Shown here in pieces: positions 1 to 12,300 of a stretch of 64,000 bases of DNA. The stretch spans positions 81,539,178 through 81,603,177 of the forward strand of contig CM061241.1 in the NCBI GenBank assembly GCA_030848705.1, given 5' to 3'. The notes below the pieces were generated by a model. It was not told the DNA's origin. It did no database searches and saw only the letters and a program-made list of their open reading frames with translations. The translations under genes and the position numbers were made by a program. Origin of the DNA: Heracleum sosnowskyi. Lineage: Eukaryota; Streptophyta; Magnoliopsida; Apiales; Apiaceae. Positions within the stretch are counted from its first letter, which is position 1. Every line of letters begins with the position of its first letter.

Positions 1-252
1 GCAAACAATAAAAACACTCCAGATTTGGGGGTTCCATCCAACCCAAATTCGACCTTTTAAGTTAAATTCGTAGTTAGCTTCCCAAGTCCAGAAATTAGGA
101 ACTGCTCTAAATCTCGCATCTGAATTATTTACGTGGATTTTTCTTTCCAGTATGCCAGCCATAGAAACACCATTATTCACCAAAAATGAATGCAAGTCAG
201 CCCTCTTGAGCCTTTTATTGAAACCACGAACATTGAAGGCGCACACTTTCAT
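1..252 (-). mobile_element. LINE ORF2 start (endonuclease domain), cut by the window edge
   Basis: Reading the minus strand from an ATG at 252, 84 codons stay open to the window edge. The protein begins with MKVCAFNVRGFNK and continues with an ILERKIH stretch. This is the layout of the AP-endonuclease domain of plant L1-type non-LTR retrotransposons, where an N-R-G motif near the start is followed by a catalytic Glu usually written ETK. The Glu is kept here as ERK. The rest of the endonuclease, the reverse transcriptase and any ORF1 lie outside the window or are absent. It points away from the BASS gene that starts 137 bp further on. Its sequence differs clearly from the LINE at the right end, so it is another family. 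Confidence 0.75.
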
Positions 253-388
253 AATTAATTAGTTGGAGGAGGAGGCATAATTAATTTGACTTACTAACAA
301 ATTTTGAAAACCCAAGTTAAATTTATCAGTTTCCTCTATGGATTCCCTTTTCAATTCGGCTCAACATTTCCGACTCAAGATTTGAGTC

Positions 389-2441
389 ATGTCACTTTCT
401 TCCTGCTTAAATCACCTCATTTCCCACCCATTTTCTCCCTCAACTAAAACCCCAATCTTTAACCCTTCAAAACCCACATTTTTAAGAAAATTCCCACATC
501 AAAATCAGATCTTCAAATGGAGAATCAGAACAATCATTTCCCACTATTCAAGAACAACCCAAATGGGGAAAAATGGTTTCAGATGCAGCTAGTTTGTATC
601 CAATTTATGTTACTCTTGGTGGGGTTGTTGCATATGTTAGGCCTTCCACATTTTCTTGGTTTGTTGAAAAGGCTCCCACTTCTTACAGCTTGGGCTTTGG
701 ATTCATAATGCTTTCAATGGGCCTTACTTTAGAGCTTCAAGATTTGATCAATTTGTTCTTGCAAAATTCTTTTGCTGTGAGTTTGTTATGTTGCTTGTTG
801 TTTCTGTGATTTATTCATTTTTAGTAGTGTAACAATATCTATGAAGGGTTTTTGAGGAAACAGCCTCTCTACTCGTATAGGATTAGAATTAAGGTCTGCT
901 TATAATTTATATGTTACACTCCTTTGCTCACATGTTGTTTTTTTGGGAAAAAGATTCAATCTTTTGTTTTGATGTTTTCTTATGTTATTATTAAAACACG
1001 GTGAGTTGAATTTTTTTCTGTTTGTCAGATAATATTTGGATGTTTAGCTCAATATACAATAATGCCAGTTTTGGGGCTAGTTATTAGCAAGATATTAAGG
1101 CTGTCACCATCGCTTTCAGCTGGTTTGATATTGCTTTCTTGTTGTCCTGGTGGTACTGCCTCCAATGTGGTAAGAATGTCTCTTATTGCGAATTTGTTAG
1201 TACTTATGATTGTTAGACACGTACTACTTTTGGTTATTGTATGTTTGGTTTTGCCAATGACAAGCTTAATTATCTTTGCCTTGTGATATATTCAGCTTGG
1301 ATCAATAAGTACATGGATGTGTGTTGTTTACTCTGGCTGTCACGTATTCTGTCTTATACTCTTATGTTAATAGTATACCTTCATGACCATAAAATACACA
1401 AGACACAAGTTGGTCACATTCTGATTTTCATATCTTTTTTGCTTGTTTATGTGTTAAAATTAAAGGTTGTACTTGGTGGATAAGACCCCTGTATCAGCAG
1501 GGTTTAAGGAAGTTCTTGATGTACCCCTGACCTAGCTGATAACTAGTAGACACTGGACCATTGATGCTAAGTATGAATTTGTTGGTTATAGAGTTTAAGT
1601 TTTACTTTGTATTAAAGTGCATGTTTTATTTTGTGTTTAAATGTGACATAATGCGTAAGAGGAGATAATTAAGACATGTTATTAATGTATATGTTGATTA
1701 TGGACTATAATCTACACAACCTACAGTATTATGCATAATTTTGAGAATAAAATATAAGATGTATATGTAAGCTAATATCCTAACTGAAAAACCAGTTTTT
1801 GTCGCCGTCGATGTAAGTATTTTTCTGAGTTCTAATTGTTAGAGATCAGCATAATTTTGTAGTAATTAAAACCAATTCACTTGCAGACATATCCTTAACT
1901 CGCTCCCAGATTTTCGAGGATGCACAAGGGACATATACTTTATAGAATGAGTTAATGATATCAATGACTATATCACTATACTATCTTTTACTACTATGTT
2001 ATCGTTTCAATCCACCTTGGATATGGTTTGAGCAAGTTCTGTTAATGATATTTGCTTTTGTGAATTTTATTCACATCATTAGGTCATTTTTATGGTATAA
2101 TATATTCCAATATTGTATATTTTTCTTACAAATTTATCGGTCAAAATTGAATTGTTGCTGATTTTCATATAAATATTGCTTAGCAGGTTTTATGTATTGT
2201 TATTTTAGCAGCTATTTCAACATAGCAGCATGGTCACGTTATTCTTGACTTTTGACAATGCACTATTTGGTCAATGATAGGATTCTTGGAAGATAATCTT
2301 TATCTGTATATTACCAAACATAAAGCACTAGTTTGTGTTTGTGTGTGATGGACGGAGTTTGATTTTTTCTAAATAATGTTCAACTAAAATCTTACTCCAC
2401 AATTCATGAACATAATAGGCTTCTATGTTACATGGAAATTT

Positions 2442-2473
<32 letters not shown>

Positions 2474-4523
2474 CTGTCTGGTAGTGTAACAGGTGACTCT
2501 AATTGCTCAAGGAGATGTTGCATTATCCATAGTTATGACTGTTTGCACCACTCTTGGAGCAGTGCTGCTTACTCCTACTTTGACAAAGATATTGGTCGGA
2601 ACTTATGTTCCTGTAGATGCTCTTAAACTTTCTATCAGCACCTTGCAGGTAAAGTGAATCTCTCCTAGCCGTTTGAACAATTTTCTGCCGTTTGAACAAT
2701 TTTCTGCCATTTGTAGATAAATCGTTTGGAATTTCACTACAGGTGGTAGTTTTGCCGATTCTGTTAGGTTCTTATATGCAGAGCAAATTTCCCAAGGCTG
2801 TGAAACTTGTGACGCCTTTTTCTCCTCTATTCACTGTTTTGGCTGCCTCATTGCTGGCATGCAGGTGTTTTAATATTTTATTTATTGACGCGAGACTATT
2901 TATTTCACATGCTCAAACTTTAAGTTGTAATCTTAAAATTCTGAAACTGTTCATCCTATTTCAGTGTGTTTGCCGAAAATGTTGTTCATCTGAAATCGTC
3001 AATGGCGGGTGCATCTCTGTCATCTGACCTGTCTCCTCTTCTTTTATCAAAGACAATACTATCTAGTGAACTGGGAGTCACAGTACTTGCAGTGCTGTTG
3101 CTTCATTTTGCTGGTTTCTTTGTCGGGTGAGACTTGCCTATCATTCTTTCTTCGCTTGTCATGAACTTATTTCTAAGTAGGTCACCAAGATGAATGTTGT
3201 GCTCTCATCTTTATGTCCATACGTGCTGTTTTTTTTTCAATTATATGCACCAATGCAGAAACTGAGTACCTAGTACTTCATAGTAGCTTACAGTTTAACT
3301 CTTCTTTTTAACAAGATCGAGCAGCTCAAATAATGTTAATTGCTAAACTAAAATTCCTCTTCTGGTTCATACTCTTAGAAGACAGTTTTTCATGCTTGTC
3401 TCAGTACAATATTATGTTTAAAGTTCCGCTGCTACAAATAAGATAGCAAAGATGTGTCTTAGCCTCCTCAAGAACTACATTCTAGCCATTGAAAAACATA
3501 ACAGATCAACAGACTTTATTGATATTCTTTATGTAATTGGGCGTCTCTTCAAAGTTCATTCTCACTTTATAAATAAAAAATACCACGTATCTGCGATGCT
3601 CTTTCGTTGTTGTTCTTATTAGTGTAATTGCTTAATCCACCATGTTAACTTATTCTGCTTTAGGTATTTTATGATTTACTTGTAAGTAATGATTTGTGGC
3701 CTGTCAGAAAACCGACGATATAATGCAATAAGGTCTCTCTGAAGGTATATATCAGCATCTGTTGCCGGATTCAGAGAAACACAGCGGCGCGCTATATCGA
3801 TTGAGGTGATACTTAGGAAATCAATGTTTGATTTACTCTAGAATATACTCCCTCCGTCCCAATAGGTTCTTGACATTTTCTATTTTGAAATGTCCCAATA
3901 GGTTCTTAACATTTCCTAAAATAACATATTTTCCTTACTAAAGTTAATGGGTCCCACTAAGTTGCACCAACTTTCTTCACTTTTCTTTACCTTTATTCAT
4001 TTTTCTTAAACTCCATGCCCAACAACAATGTTAACAACCTATTGGAACGGAGGGAGTAGTTATACTTGTTGGGTGTGAGTTTTTGATATCTAAATTAGGA
4101 GTTGTTCGTAAATCACTTTGAACCCTGATTAAAACTGGAAGCTGTAGAATAAGAAGCTAGGTGCTTTCGATTGGAATTACCCCTTACCACCTACCTTTAT
4201 GTAAAATATGTTTGACACAAGACAGCTTTGCAAGAAATTCGATTTGGTATAATTGACCGTGTGGATAACAGATTTTAGATTAACATTTACCCAAAAAATA
4301 TAAATATGCTTTCAGTAAGATGCTAGTACATTTATTTCCTACTAATCCTTCTACATTGCAGGTAGGCATGCAAAATTCTTCCTTGGGCGTTGTTTTAGCA
4401 ACTGCACACTTCAGTTCATCCATGGTTGCATTGCCTCCCGCAATCTCTGCTGTGATAAAGAATATAATGGGTAGCAGTTTGGGCTACTTCTGGAGATGCA
4501 TTGATCCTGCTGATAATAAGTAG
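389..4523 (+). CDS. Plastid sodium/metabolite cotransporter, BASS family (BASS1-like), 7 exons
   Basis: The product matches the bile acid:sodium symporter (BASS) family of inner-envelope plastid transporters. I read exons 389-776, 1029-1169, 2493-2648, 2743-2864, 2965-3126, 3745-3805 and 4362-4523, all with GT-AG junctions and consistent phases. Family landmarks are LYPIYVTLGG, the CCPGGTASNV loop (exon 2 to 3), IAQGDVALS, GTYVPVD, and ATAHFSSSMVALPPA near the C-terminus. Several hydrophobic helices are evident, giving about 335 aa from 573. The assignment to BASS1 rather than another paralogue is by resemblance only. Oddity: the ATG at 389 opens a Ser/Pro/Lys-rich, transit-peptide-like stretch in a different frame from the mature protein. 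The mature frame is open only from 486 (TAA at 483-485) and its first ATG is at 573. Either one base has been lost or gained between about 483 and 570, or translation starts at 573 without a transit peptide. Confidence 0.85.
3848..4056. mobile_element. Stowaway-like MITE in BASS intron 6
   Basis: A 209-bp palindromic element starts with CTCCCTCCGTCCC and ends with its inverted copy (GGAACGGAGGGAG), flanked by TA on both sides. The TIR sequence and TA target duplication are those of Stowaway (Tc1/mariner-derived) MITEs. It lies wholly inside intron 6 and does not touch a splice site. Confidence 0.85.
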
Positions 4524-5585
4524 CAGACTGATGAATATTTTGTGTAAGCAAGATTGTTTTTTCTTAACTACTGCAGTTGTATATTTTTGGTTCAGTGTAG
4601 CTAATAGTGATCATTTCAATTATCCAATATGAAAATTTAGAAATGATGTGGACAATTCTACAAAAAAATTATGGAAATGATGGACTTTTTTAGGCTACAA
4701 TTATAGTGGGCAACCACTCATCATACCTTGTCGTCGACTTTAAAAATAATTGTTTATTGTCTTCTTGTTAATATGGCATCAATATATAAACAAAAGAATG
4801 TTACCCAACAGTTCTCACCTCTTCCCTGAACCTCTTCCCTGAAAGATCAAGAGATTTATGATTTTGCTTGAATGCTAGGTTCCGCTTAACGGGGCTTAAA
4901 TCAGATGTTCTTCAAATATTTTTTCTCGGTTTTGAGATGTTAATAGTTTTTCTTCCTTTGTTTAACTTGCAATACATTTTTTTGACTGCAAACTTACAAG
5001 CTATTTATCAGTTTACTTAGAAGCTTAAAAATAACTGCAAATATTTATTTACTGGTCTGTTGCGTCCATATCCTTGATTATTTTTAGAGTTGCCAACTTA
5101 TGCACCAGAATGTTCGTGACTTGGTCGCACGGTTACTGAATAGTACATGTTAGGAGTTGCAGATAAAAACAGGCATATACCAGATGCATTTTGATTTTGA
5201 AGCAGAAAAAAATGTTGAAATGGATGGACTGTTGTCCACTGTCGTGTCGTATCTTAATCTTCATTTCCATCTTTGTACAATTGTAAGAAATTTATAGTTT
5301 TTTCGATTCAAGCACATGCAAAATCAAATAAGTCAGTGAAAAAAGATTGTAAAATCAGCCGTCCAGAGACTAATAACATGTACTGTAATCAGTTAAATAT
5401 TTATATAGAAAGCACTTGTTTTTAGTATTCATTCTTTTGGTACCTAACAAATGGAAATGGTAGAGACATCACAAAACAAAAAAACAAACACAATGTAACC
5501 TGAATTTTATTTTCATTTTGTCATTTCACGCCCTGTCTAGAAACTATCGGAGAGCCTGCCTCCATTTGTTTCCTTTCGCCCTACA
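4524..5585. other. Spacer between the BASS and JAZ genes
   Basis: AT-rich spacer holding the 3' UTR of the BASS gene and the promoter of the JAZ gene. I see no open frame or repeat worth reporting and found no clear G-box. Confidence 0.5.
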
Positions 5586-5593
5586 TATATAAA
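5586..5593 (+). promoter_or_regulatory. Putative TATA box of the JAZ gene
   Basis: TATATAAA lies 83-90 bp upstream of the ATG at 5676. That would put transcription start near 5620 and leave a short leader. Position and consensus are the only support. Confidence 0.4.
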
Positions 5594-5675
5594 TCACCTG
5601 TGCTACTTTGTAGTTTTTGTAGAACAGAGTTCTCCCTCTATAAAGATTGTAGCGCGATTGAAAATTATATCTGGA

Positions 5676-7437
5676 ATGTCTCAGATCAATTCGTCAGCTT
5701 CGAAAGATTGTATCAAGAGTGAGAAATATGATCTGTCAGACAATATGAGTATTTATGATAATCCAAAGGAAGTTCCTAGTGATGAATCTAACCTTGGATT
5801 GTTCAGAAAATTCGTGTTGAATAGTGGCCAACCAAGTAAAGGCAAACGAGCTGAAGAAGAATTGTCTGAGTCTATCAAAAACCAATTAAGGTTTTCTGGC
5901 ATGCACCCTCAACAGTTTGCCTATACTTCTCGACCTTCAACTCTGCTTGAGAAACGCTTGCTTCCTGCACACGAGTAAGTATATATATCATCTGTCATCT
6001 TTTCTTTACAAGTGTTATATGCACATTTTGTTAATCATCGTGTAAAATTCATCAAATATATAAATCAAGAAATAAGATTATAGTCTCAAGTTCTGAACAT
6101 AACATATAATTTATAATTCACAAAGAAGGGACTTGTTAGATGACCAAAGCTCCCAAAATGAGCCACTAAAAGCATTCTATACTTTTAAGATTACCCTCAC
6201 TCAGCACGAGTGGGACAGAAACTTAAAGGAGAGCAAACAGACCAAAAGTCTTGAGATTAAGGGTAAAAAGGTTCAAACATTGGCAAGTCTCTGTGCTCTG
6301 ATACAATTTTAGGGAACCAAATATAAAAAAAAAACCTTGGGCTATCGATAGAAGCAATTTGTATTTCTAATATGATTCACCATACTTTACTAGCAGTACA
6401 ATGGCGATTCACTAATTAGATATTCGTTTACTAAAATAATTTGTAAACATGTATCTGTGACATTCTGTATACAGGTCTGGCGCAAAGTTTCCAACTTCAT
6501 CTGGTGAAAGCAAAACTTCAAAACCGCAGCTAACAATTTTCTATAATGGCACAATCAATGTATACGATAATGTCTCTGTTGATCAGGTATTAATTCCCCC
6601 ACTTTGATTTTGGTGGCTCGCTACAACTTATTTTTGCATTGTCGTGTACACATTAAACCTCGTGAACTCGGGAAAAAATGCTCTACTTTTATTTACTCAG
6701 TTTTAATATTTATAAAACTAAGCTCTCTAGGTATGTCATGAAAGTTTAAACTTTACTGTATATCCACCTTTCAACCATCTTACTAACGATTTATCTGATT
6801 TCTTCTGAAATACCGAAGTTCAGGCACAAGCCATTTTTCTTTTAGCAGGTGGAGCCACTGTATCACCTCCAGTTGTGACAAATACACCAAAAGCGGATTT
6901 AGCAAAACCTCAAAAAGTTCATCAGCCAGATACCACACTCTCTATTTGCAAGTTGCAAACAGGCATATTTCTTAAACAAATTGAATTGTTCTTAACTTAA
7001 TTTATGAGCATCTATAGTACAAAAATTAATATTCATGGTCATGTTTGTGAACTGACTGCAGCAGACCTTCCATTGGCAAGAACGATTTCGCTCCAACATT
7101 TCCTTGAAAAGCGTCGCAGAAGGTACTCACATATAGCATTTTGCTTATGTCAACATACACATAATTTTATTTTATTTTTTCCGAAATCACATTCATGTTC
7201 TAGCTATTTCATTGTTATCAAATCAAATTACATGTTCTATTGTGCAGGATAATGAACAAATCTCCGTACCCTGCACCCTCTAGTAGTACTACTCGACCTG
7301 ATGTTGACAAAGAAATTACTCAAACGGAGCTAAAGTTAAACAACATTGGTGAATCAAATTCAGAAAAAAGCTTCTCAAATTCTCCTTTCCCTTCTAGGGG
7401 ATACTTTTTTCCCATTTCAAGTAACAGGCGTTGTTAA
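5676..7437 (+). CDS. JAZ/TIFY jasmonate-signalling repressor
   Basis: JAZ proteins repress MYC-type transcription factors in the nucleus and are degraded through COI1 when jasmonoyl-isoleucine is present. Exon 1 is 5676-5974 (the frame is open slightly upstream, but 5676 is the first ATG). Exon 2, 6475-6586, carries the TIFY motif TIFYNGTINVYDNVSVDQ. Exon 3 starts at 6824 (AQAIFLLAGG completes the ZIM domain). The next exon ends at 7122 and carries the Jas motif DLPLARTISLQHFLEKRRR. The last exon, 7248-7437, continues RIMNKSPYP (the X5PY part) and ends at TAA. The 3' end of exon 3 is unresolved: a donor inside GCAG/GTGGAG (about 6848) would join in frame to an acceptor just before the Jas motif (about 7060), but a longer exon 3 is possible. 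The N-terminal half is not like JAZ1/2, so I give no subgroup number. Confidence 0.85.
7123..7247 (+). promoter_or_regulatory. Conserved 'Jas intron' splitting the degron
   Basis: The intron runs from GT at 7123 to AG at 7247, between FLEKRRR and the IMNKSPYP segment. Many plant JAZ genes carry an intron at this place, and its retention gives isoforms lacking the X5PY end that resist COI1-dependent turnover. Here retention would add about 43 unrelated residues and stop at 7250-7252. Confidence 0.7.
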
Positions 7438-9300
7438 TGATGATAAATTCATATAATGAAGACGTTTAATTATGTTCAAGCATTTTATCTAGAATGAGTA
7501 CACTTGTTTTTTCTGATTAGTGGTGTAATTAGCTCCAGACTTTCGGACAGTAAAATCAGGAATAATAACATCACATGAGCTAATACATATAAGAATAAGA
7601 ATATCAGACTGTCTCTACAATCCTGCTGCAATGTTGTGTACTGAGTACAACCTTGCTCAACATCACAAAATTCACAGTAATGGCTAGGGTTTGCAACTTT
7701 GCATGATCAGAGGCATGACAGCATGAGGATACGTGCTTTTATGATCTTGTAATCTCAGTCCTTAACAGTGTTTCTGATTACATGACTCTCTATTACACCC
7801 AGAAAGCTAGCATAAAATTTGGAAACATTCCCCAGGCTGGTTATCTTTGAGCATTTTTTTGGAACATTATCAATCATAATCGCAAATCTATACTATTTAT
7901 TAATAGAAAATCCCTTTTTGGATATAACACAATATTAACAGCCTACCAAAACTTGGTTATCACTAAACTAGGATTTGGTTCACTTTAACAACATTATCAT
8001 ACAAGATTTCTCTATTTAGACCGTAGTTCGATACCATATAACCACATAACTAAATAAATTTTACTTATTATATACTCTGTTCAATTCTCTCCATGTACCA
8101 ATTTAAATAATACTTATTAATCATATTTATTTTTAATAATTTAATAAATTTAATAAATTTAATATTTTAATATTAATATTTTAGTTTCGACCGTGCTTTG
8201 TTAGTAACTTGGATAAACTAAAACCGTAACAACTTCATCAAACTCTGCAAATGTTAACTTAATTTGTTCATTCATAAAGGGTAGGGTCAGGTTCAAACGT
8301 GAATCAGAAAACCGTGAGAACCACTACTTGACTCTTTGTCCAGGTAGTGTTAAACCAATATTTAGGATTGTATTTAAGTTTGGTCCAGAGACAAGTGCTC
8401 AAAAGTGTTTCATTGTTATTGATACAAGTAAATCCACACAATTAACCTAAGAAAATGATAGGTCATATGACTTTAGATTGTTTGAGAAACCTAAGAAAAT
8501 GATAGCTCATGTGTAGTTGTTCATTTGTGTACGTACACAGATGAACAATACATCAAAATAAGCACCAAAAAAATTACTCTTGCTGTTTCAAAATATTTAT
8601 TCATTTATTCATTGATCTTTGACACGTATTTTAAAGTGCATTAGTCGGATATTTATATAACTTTTTTTTCAAATTTTCTCTTTTGAATAAAAGTTGGATA
8701 TTTAAATTTATATTCACAAAAAAATTAAAAAAAGTACTTGTATTGATATTCAGTCAAAGCATTTTAAAATACATATCTAAAAATAAAAAATGAACCTATA
8801 TTGTGAAATGGTGGGAGTACCAAATTAATAAATATGCTAATACTTCTGGCCGCTTCCTCCGCCCTCCTTAATCATCACATGAATACGATTTTAACCGTTT
8901 AATTTGTTAAAACCTTGATCTAATCTTATACATAGTGGGAGCAGATGTACATCTATCTTCCCCAGATGTAAATTACTTTTTATCTCAAAATATTTTATCA
9001 AAAGACAAAGATTCTATTTCAGTGCTTCTACTTGTATTTTTTTTTTAATAATTAGACTTATATATTTTACGACGGGCACATTTTAGAAAATTAAGAAAGG
9101 ACAGCTAAAGTCTAAAATCACAAAATGAGTGCCCAAAAGTGTGCAGAATATGAAAGATAGATTTACTTTTGTCCGAATAATTGCAGATGCTGGAATCTTA
9201 TAACAGCAGCATTCCCAAGATCTAAGTATCATCAACCTTTTAGTTTTAACTACTACTCTACTTGTAGTAACTTAACTAACTTAGTTTACTCACGTGTCAT
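7438..9300. other. JAZ-POLLUX spacer
   Basis: Non-coding AT-rich DNA with short TAATAAATT-type runs around 8090-8190 and one MITE (8577-8817). I recognise no gene here. Confidence 0.5.
8577..8817. mobile_element. Degenerate Stowaway-like MITE
   Basis: About 241 bp flanked by TA, with imperfect inverted ends. The left end begins CTCTTGCTGTTTCAAAATA, and the right end reads (inverted) CTCCCACCATTTCACAATA. Internal inverted matches such as GACACGTATTTTAAA against TTTAAAATACATAT fit a foldback MITE. Confidence 0.6.
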
Positions 9301-9302
9301 CT

Positions 9303-9306
9303 CTCT

Positions 9307-9337
<31 letters not shown>
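9303..9337 (+). repeat. (CT)n microsatellite in the POLLUX leader
   Basis: An almost pure CT run ends 9 bp before the ATG at 9346. CT-rich leaders are common in plant genes, and length variation here is likely. Confidence 0.8.
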
Positions 9338-9345
9338 GTATACAA

Positions 9346-12300
9346 ATGAAAGCAGAAGAAGATAATCAAACACCCTCCTCATCACCCAACATGAAACCGG
9401 AAGTAAGACCACCTCTCCTCAAGAAATCAAGAACCATCTCCACTTCCACCGATGATACCCCACCTACTCATTTCCCTGGCCCACTTTTCCCCGCCGTCCG
9501 TCGCATCTCCACCTCTCCACCACCTCCCATCTCTCTCCCTTCCTCAACCACCACCACCACCTTCTCTGATCAACGCTTCGGTGTCTCCGACAGAGACTAC
9601 GTTTACCCTTCATTTCTTGGACCTTATAGTTCAAGAACTCGTGTCACTGTCAAGTCATCACCATCTAAACAACCCCAGAAATCTTTTGATTCAGCTGCCC
9701 TGGTGGTGAATTCACCTGCCAGGAGCACTTCTATGCCTTCTTTGTTGGATGCTTCCAGGGACTTGCCTACTCCGGAATCGAAACATAAGGCTAAGTTGAA
9801 GCAGGAGAGGGATTTGAAGTCTGTGCCTGTTCAAATTCTTGCTAATACTTTGACTTCTAATTCATCTTTGTCTACTTCAGATTCTCCTTCACTTGTTAGG
9901 CCAACTAGTAGTTTCAAGAATTCTTTCTTTTTTAACTTGGTTAGTTTGCGATTTCGTTCTATTTCTATATAAATTATTCTCTTGTTTATTCAATTTATGA
10001 TGATTATTGTACTTGGTTTTCTTGTTTGTGTTGCAGCTCAAATTTGTGTGTATAGTGTCAGTATCATATGCCATTTCGTTGCATAACAAAGTTACAAAGC
10101 TTCAGGTTAGTCTATGCTTGAGTCTAATTAATCACAAGGCTTTTCTTGGTATCTGAACAGATATTGTATTGGGCATTGATCTTTCGACTAATTGAAAGCA
10201 TATGTCCGAATTCACTATCTTATTCCTATCTGTATGTCACAATTATTAATTGGTGGACCAAATTTAGTGCTTATTTGTTGAAACATGAGGCAGACCTAAC
10301 TCCTACATCAGCCCCCACCGAGATTTCAAATTTTAGTTCTTAAAATCCGAATTGTTTATGTGTTATGTATCAACTCAACTTAGTCGAAAAAATGATTATG
10401 ATATGCAGTTGATCCAAGTTCAAACCTTGCAATTTAGTAGTAATAAACTTAAATCTAACATGTCCATAGCTGTAGTTTAGCTTCTTAGGTGGTAAGAAGA
10501 GCTAGGCCGTGTTCAAATTTTACAAGAGATTTACTTTCCCTTTGATTTTTGGGAATTTAGTCATATTTTACTTTTTTATTTATTTTTCCTACTTGGCCCA
10601 GATGGATGTATATTCTGGGTTTCGTCAGTGCCTATAATGGGCCTGTTTGGCCAAGGTGATTTATACATTATAAGTTGATAAGAGCTTATGAGGGGTGTTT
10701 GTATACTCAGCTTATTTCATAACTTATAACTTATAAATTGATAAGTTGAATGTTAGAAATCACTAACATTTTACTTAACTTATCAACTTATTCTTTGATT
10801 TCTTTATTTTTTGTAATATTTTATATTTTTACATTTGTGTTTTTAAATATTTTTTTAATTTAAAATACAAGTGTTGAAATCATTGTATTTAAAAATTATT
10901 TTTTCAAATTTAATTTAGCAAATTCTTCACTAACTTATAAGTAAATTTATCCAAACACCCGTATAACTTATAAAAATTCATCAACTTATCACTTATATGA
11001 CTCTTACTCATTTTAAGCTATAAGTCAACTTTTTTGTGATACCCCAAACACACACAATGTATATGTTCCAAAAGTACATGATTCTGATGCAGACTTGTTT
11101 ACTGTGAGGGTTGCTTTTGTGCAGGAAGAGAATGTTAGGCTTGGAAGGTTGTGCAGCCTTAACGACGGTGTATATATTGATAATCTGTCTTTGTTAGAGT
11201 CTCAAAACGAAAGTCTATTTGTATATTTTAGGAACACCGGCAGTAGAGCAATTTCTCTATACGTTGTTCTATTTACCCTTCTGATACCATTTGTTTTGTA
11301 CAAATATCTTGATGATCTTCCGAGGATAAAGAATCTTTCAAAAGTGACTCATAGAAAAGAGGAGGTTCCATTGAAGAAAAGAATTGCATATATGGTTGAT
11401 GTGTGCTTCTCTGTTTATCCTTATGCGAAGTTGCTGGCACTTCTATTTGCAACTATATTTCTTATAGGATTTGGTGGCTTGGCATTGTATGCCGTCAGTG
11501 ATGCTAGCTTTTCTGAGGCACTTTGGCTTTCTTGGAGTTTTGTGGCGGACTCAGGAAATCATGCTGATAGGGTTGGTACTGGGCCTAGAATTGTCTCTGT
11601 CTCTATAAGTGCAGGAGGCATGCTGATATTTGCCATGATGCTAGGGCTCGTTTCAGATGCAATCTCAGAGAAGGTAGATTCGTTGCGGAAAGGGAAGAGC
11701 GAGGTCATTGAAAATAACCATATACTTATTCTTGGATGGAGTGACAAACTGGTAACCTCTTTTTTTTTTTTTTAAATTATTCGTGCTTGCTATGAGCTTA
11801 GTTTGAAACTATTAGTTTTATGTATCCTTATCCTGTTGGAATTTGCAATCTTGCCTTTCCTTGTAAAAGTAACTTGATGCATTATGTGACATGCCATGTC
11901 ATTAGCAGAGACTAAAATATCTTGTGTTTTTTTGAAGTCGAAAGAAATATTGTCCTAAAGTTGTAAGAGTTATTTGGGGAAGTAAGAATGCATCTGTCTT
12001 TCTTATCTCTTCTAAAGTTAATTGGAAAAAGGCGGGTTTTTATATTTAGGAACTCTAAATGATAAAAGTTGTTGCTGAAAGAAAGAATGTGCTGCCTATA
12101 AATTTGTATTGTATCGGGGTTGTTGCCATGATCTTCTAGGGACAATTGAGAAAAGAAGTTTGCGACATATGGTAGGTCTTTTTTATGTGCATGCTACCAT
12201 CAAGTCCATTTATGGAAGTTTGATGTTTGTTGCTACACTTACCAGTTGTTGGGAAACCTTGAAGCAGCCAAATTGTTGACTTGCGCTTTTTATTGTTCAC

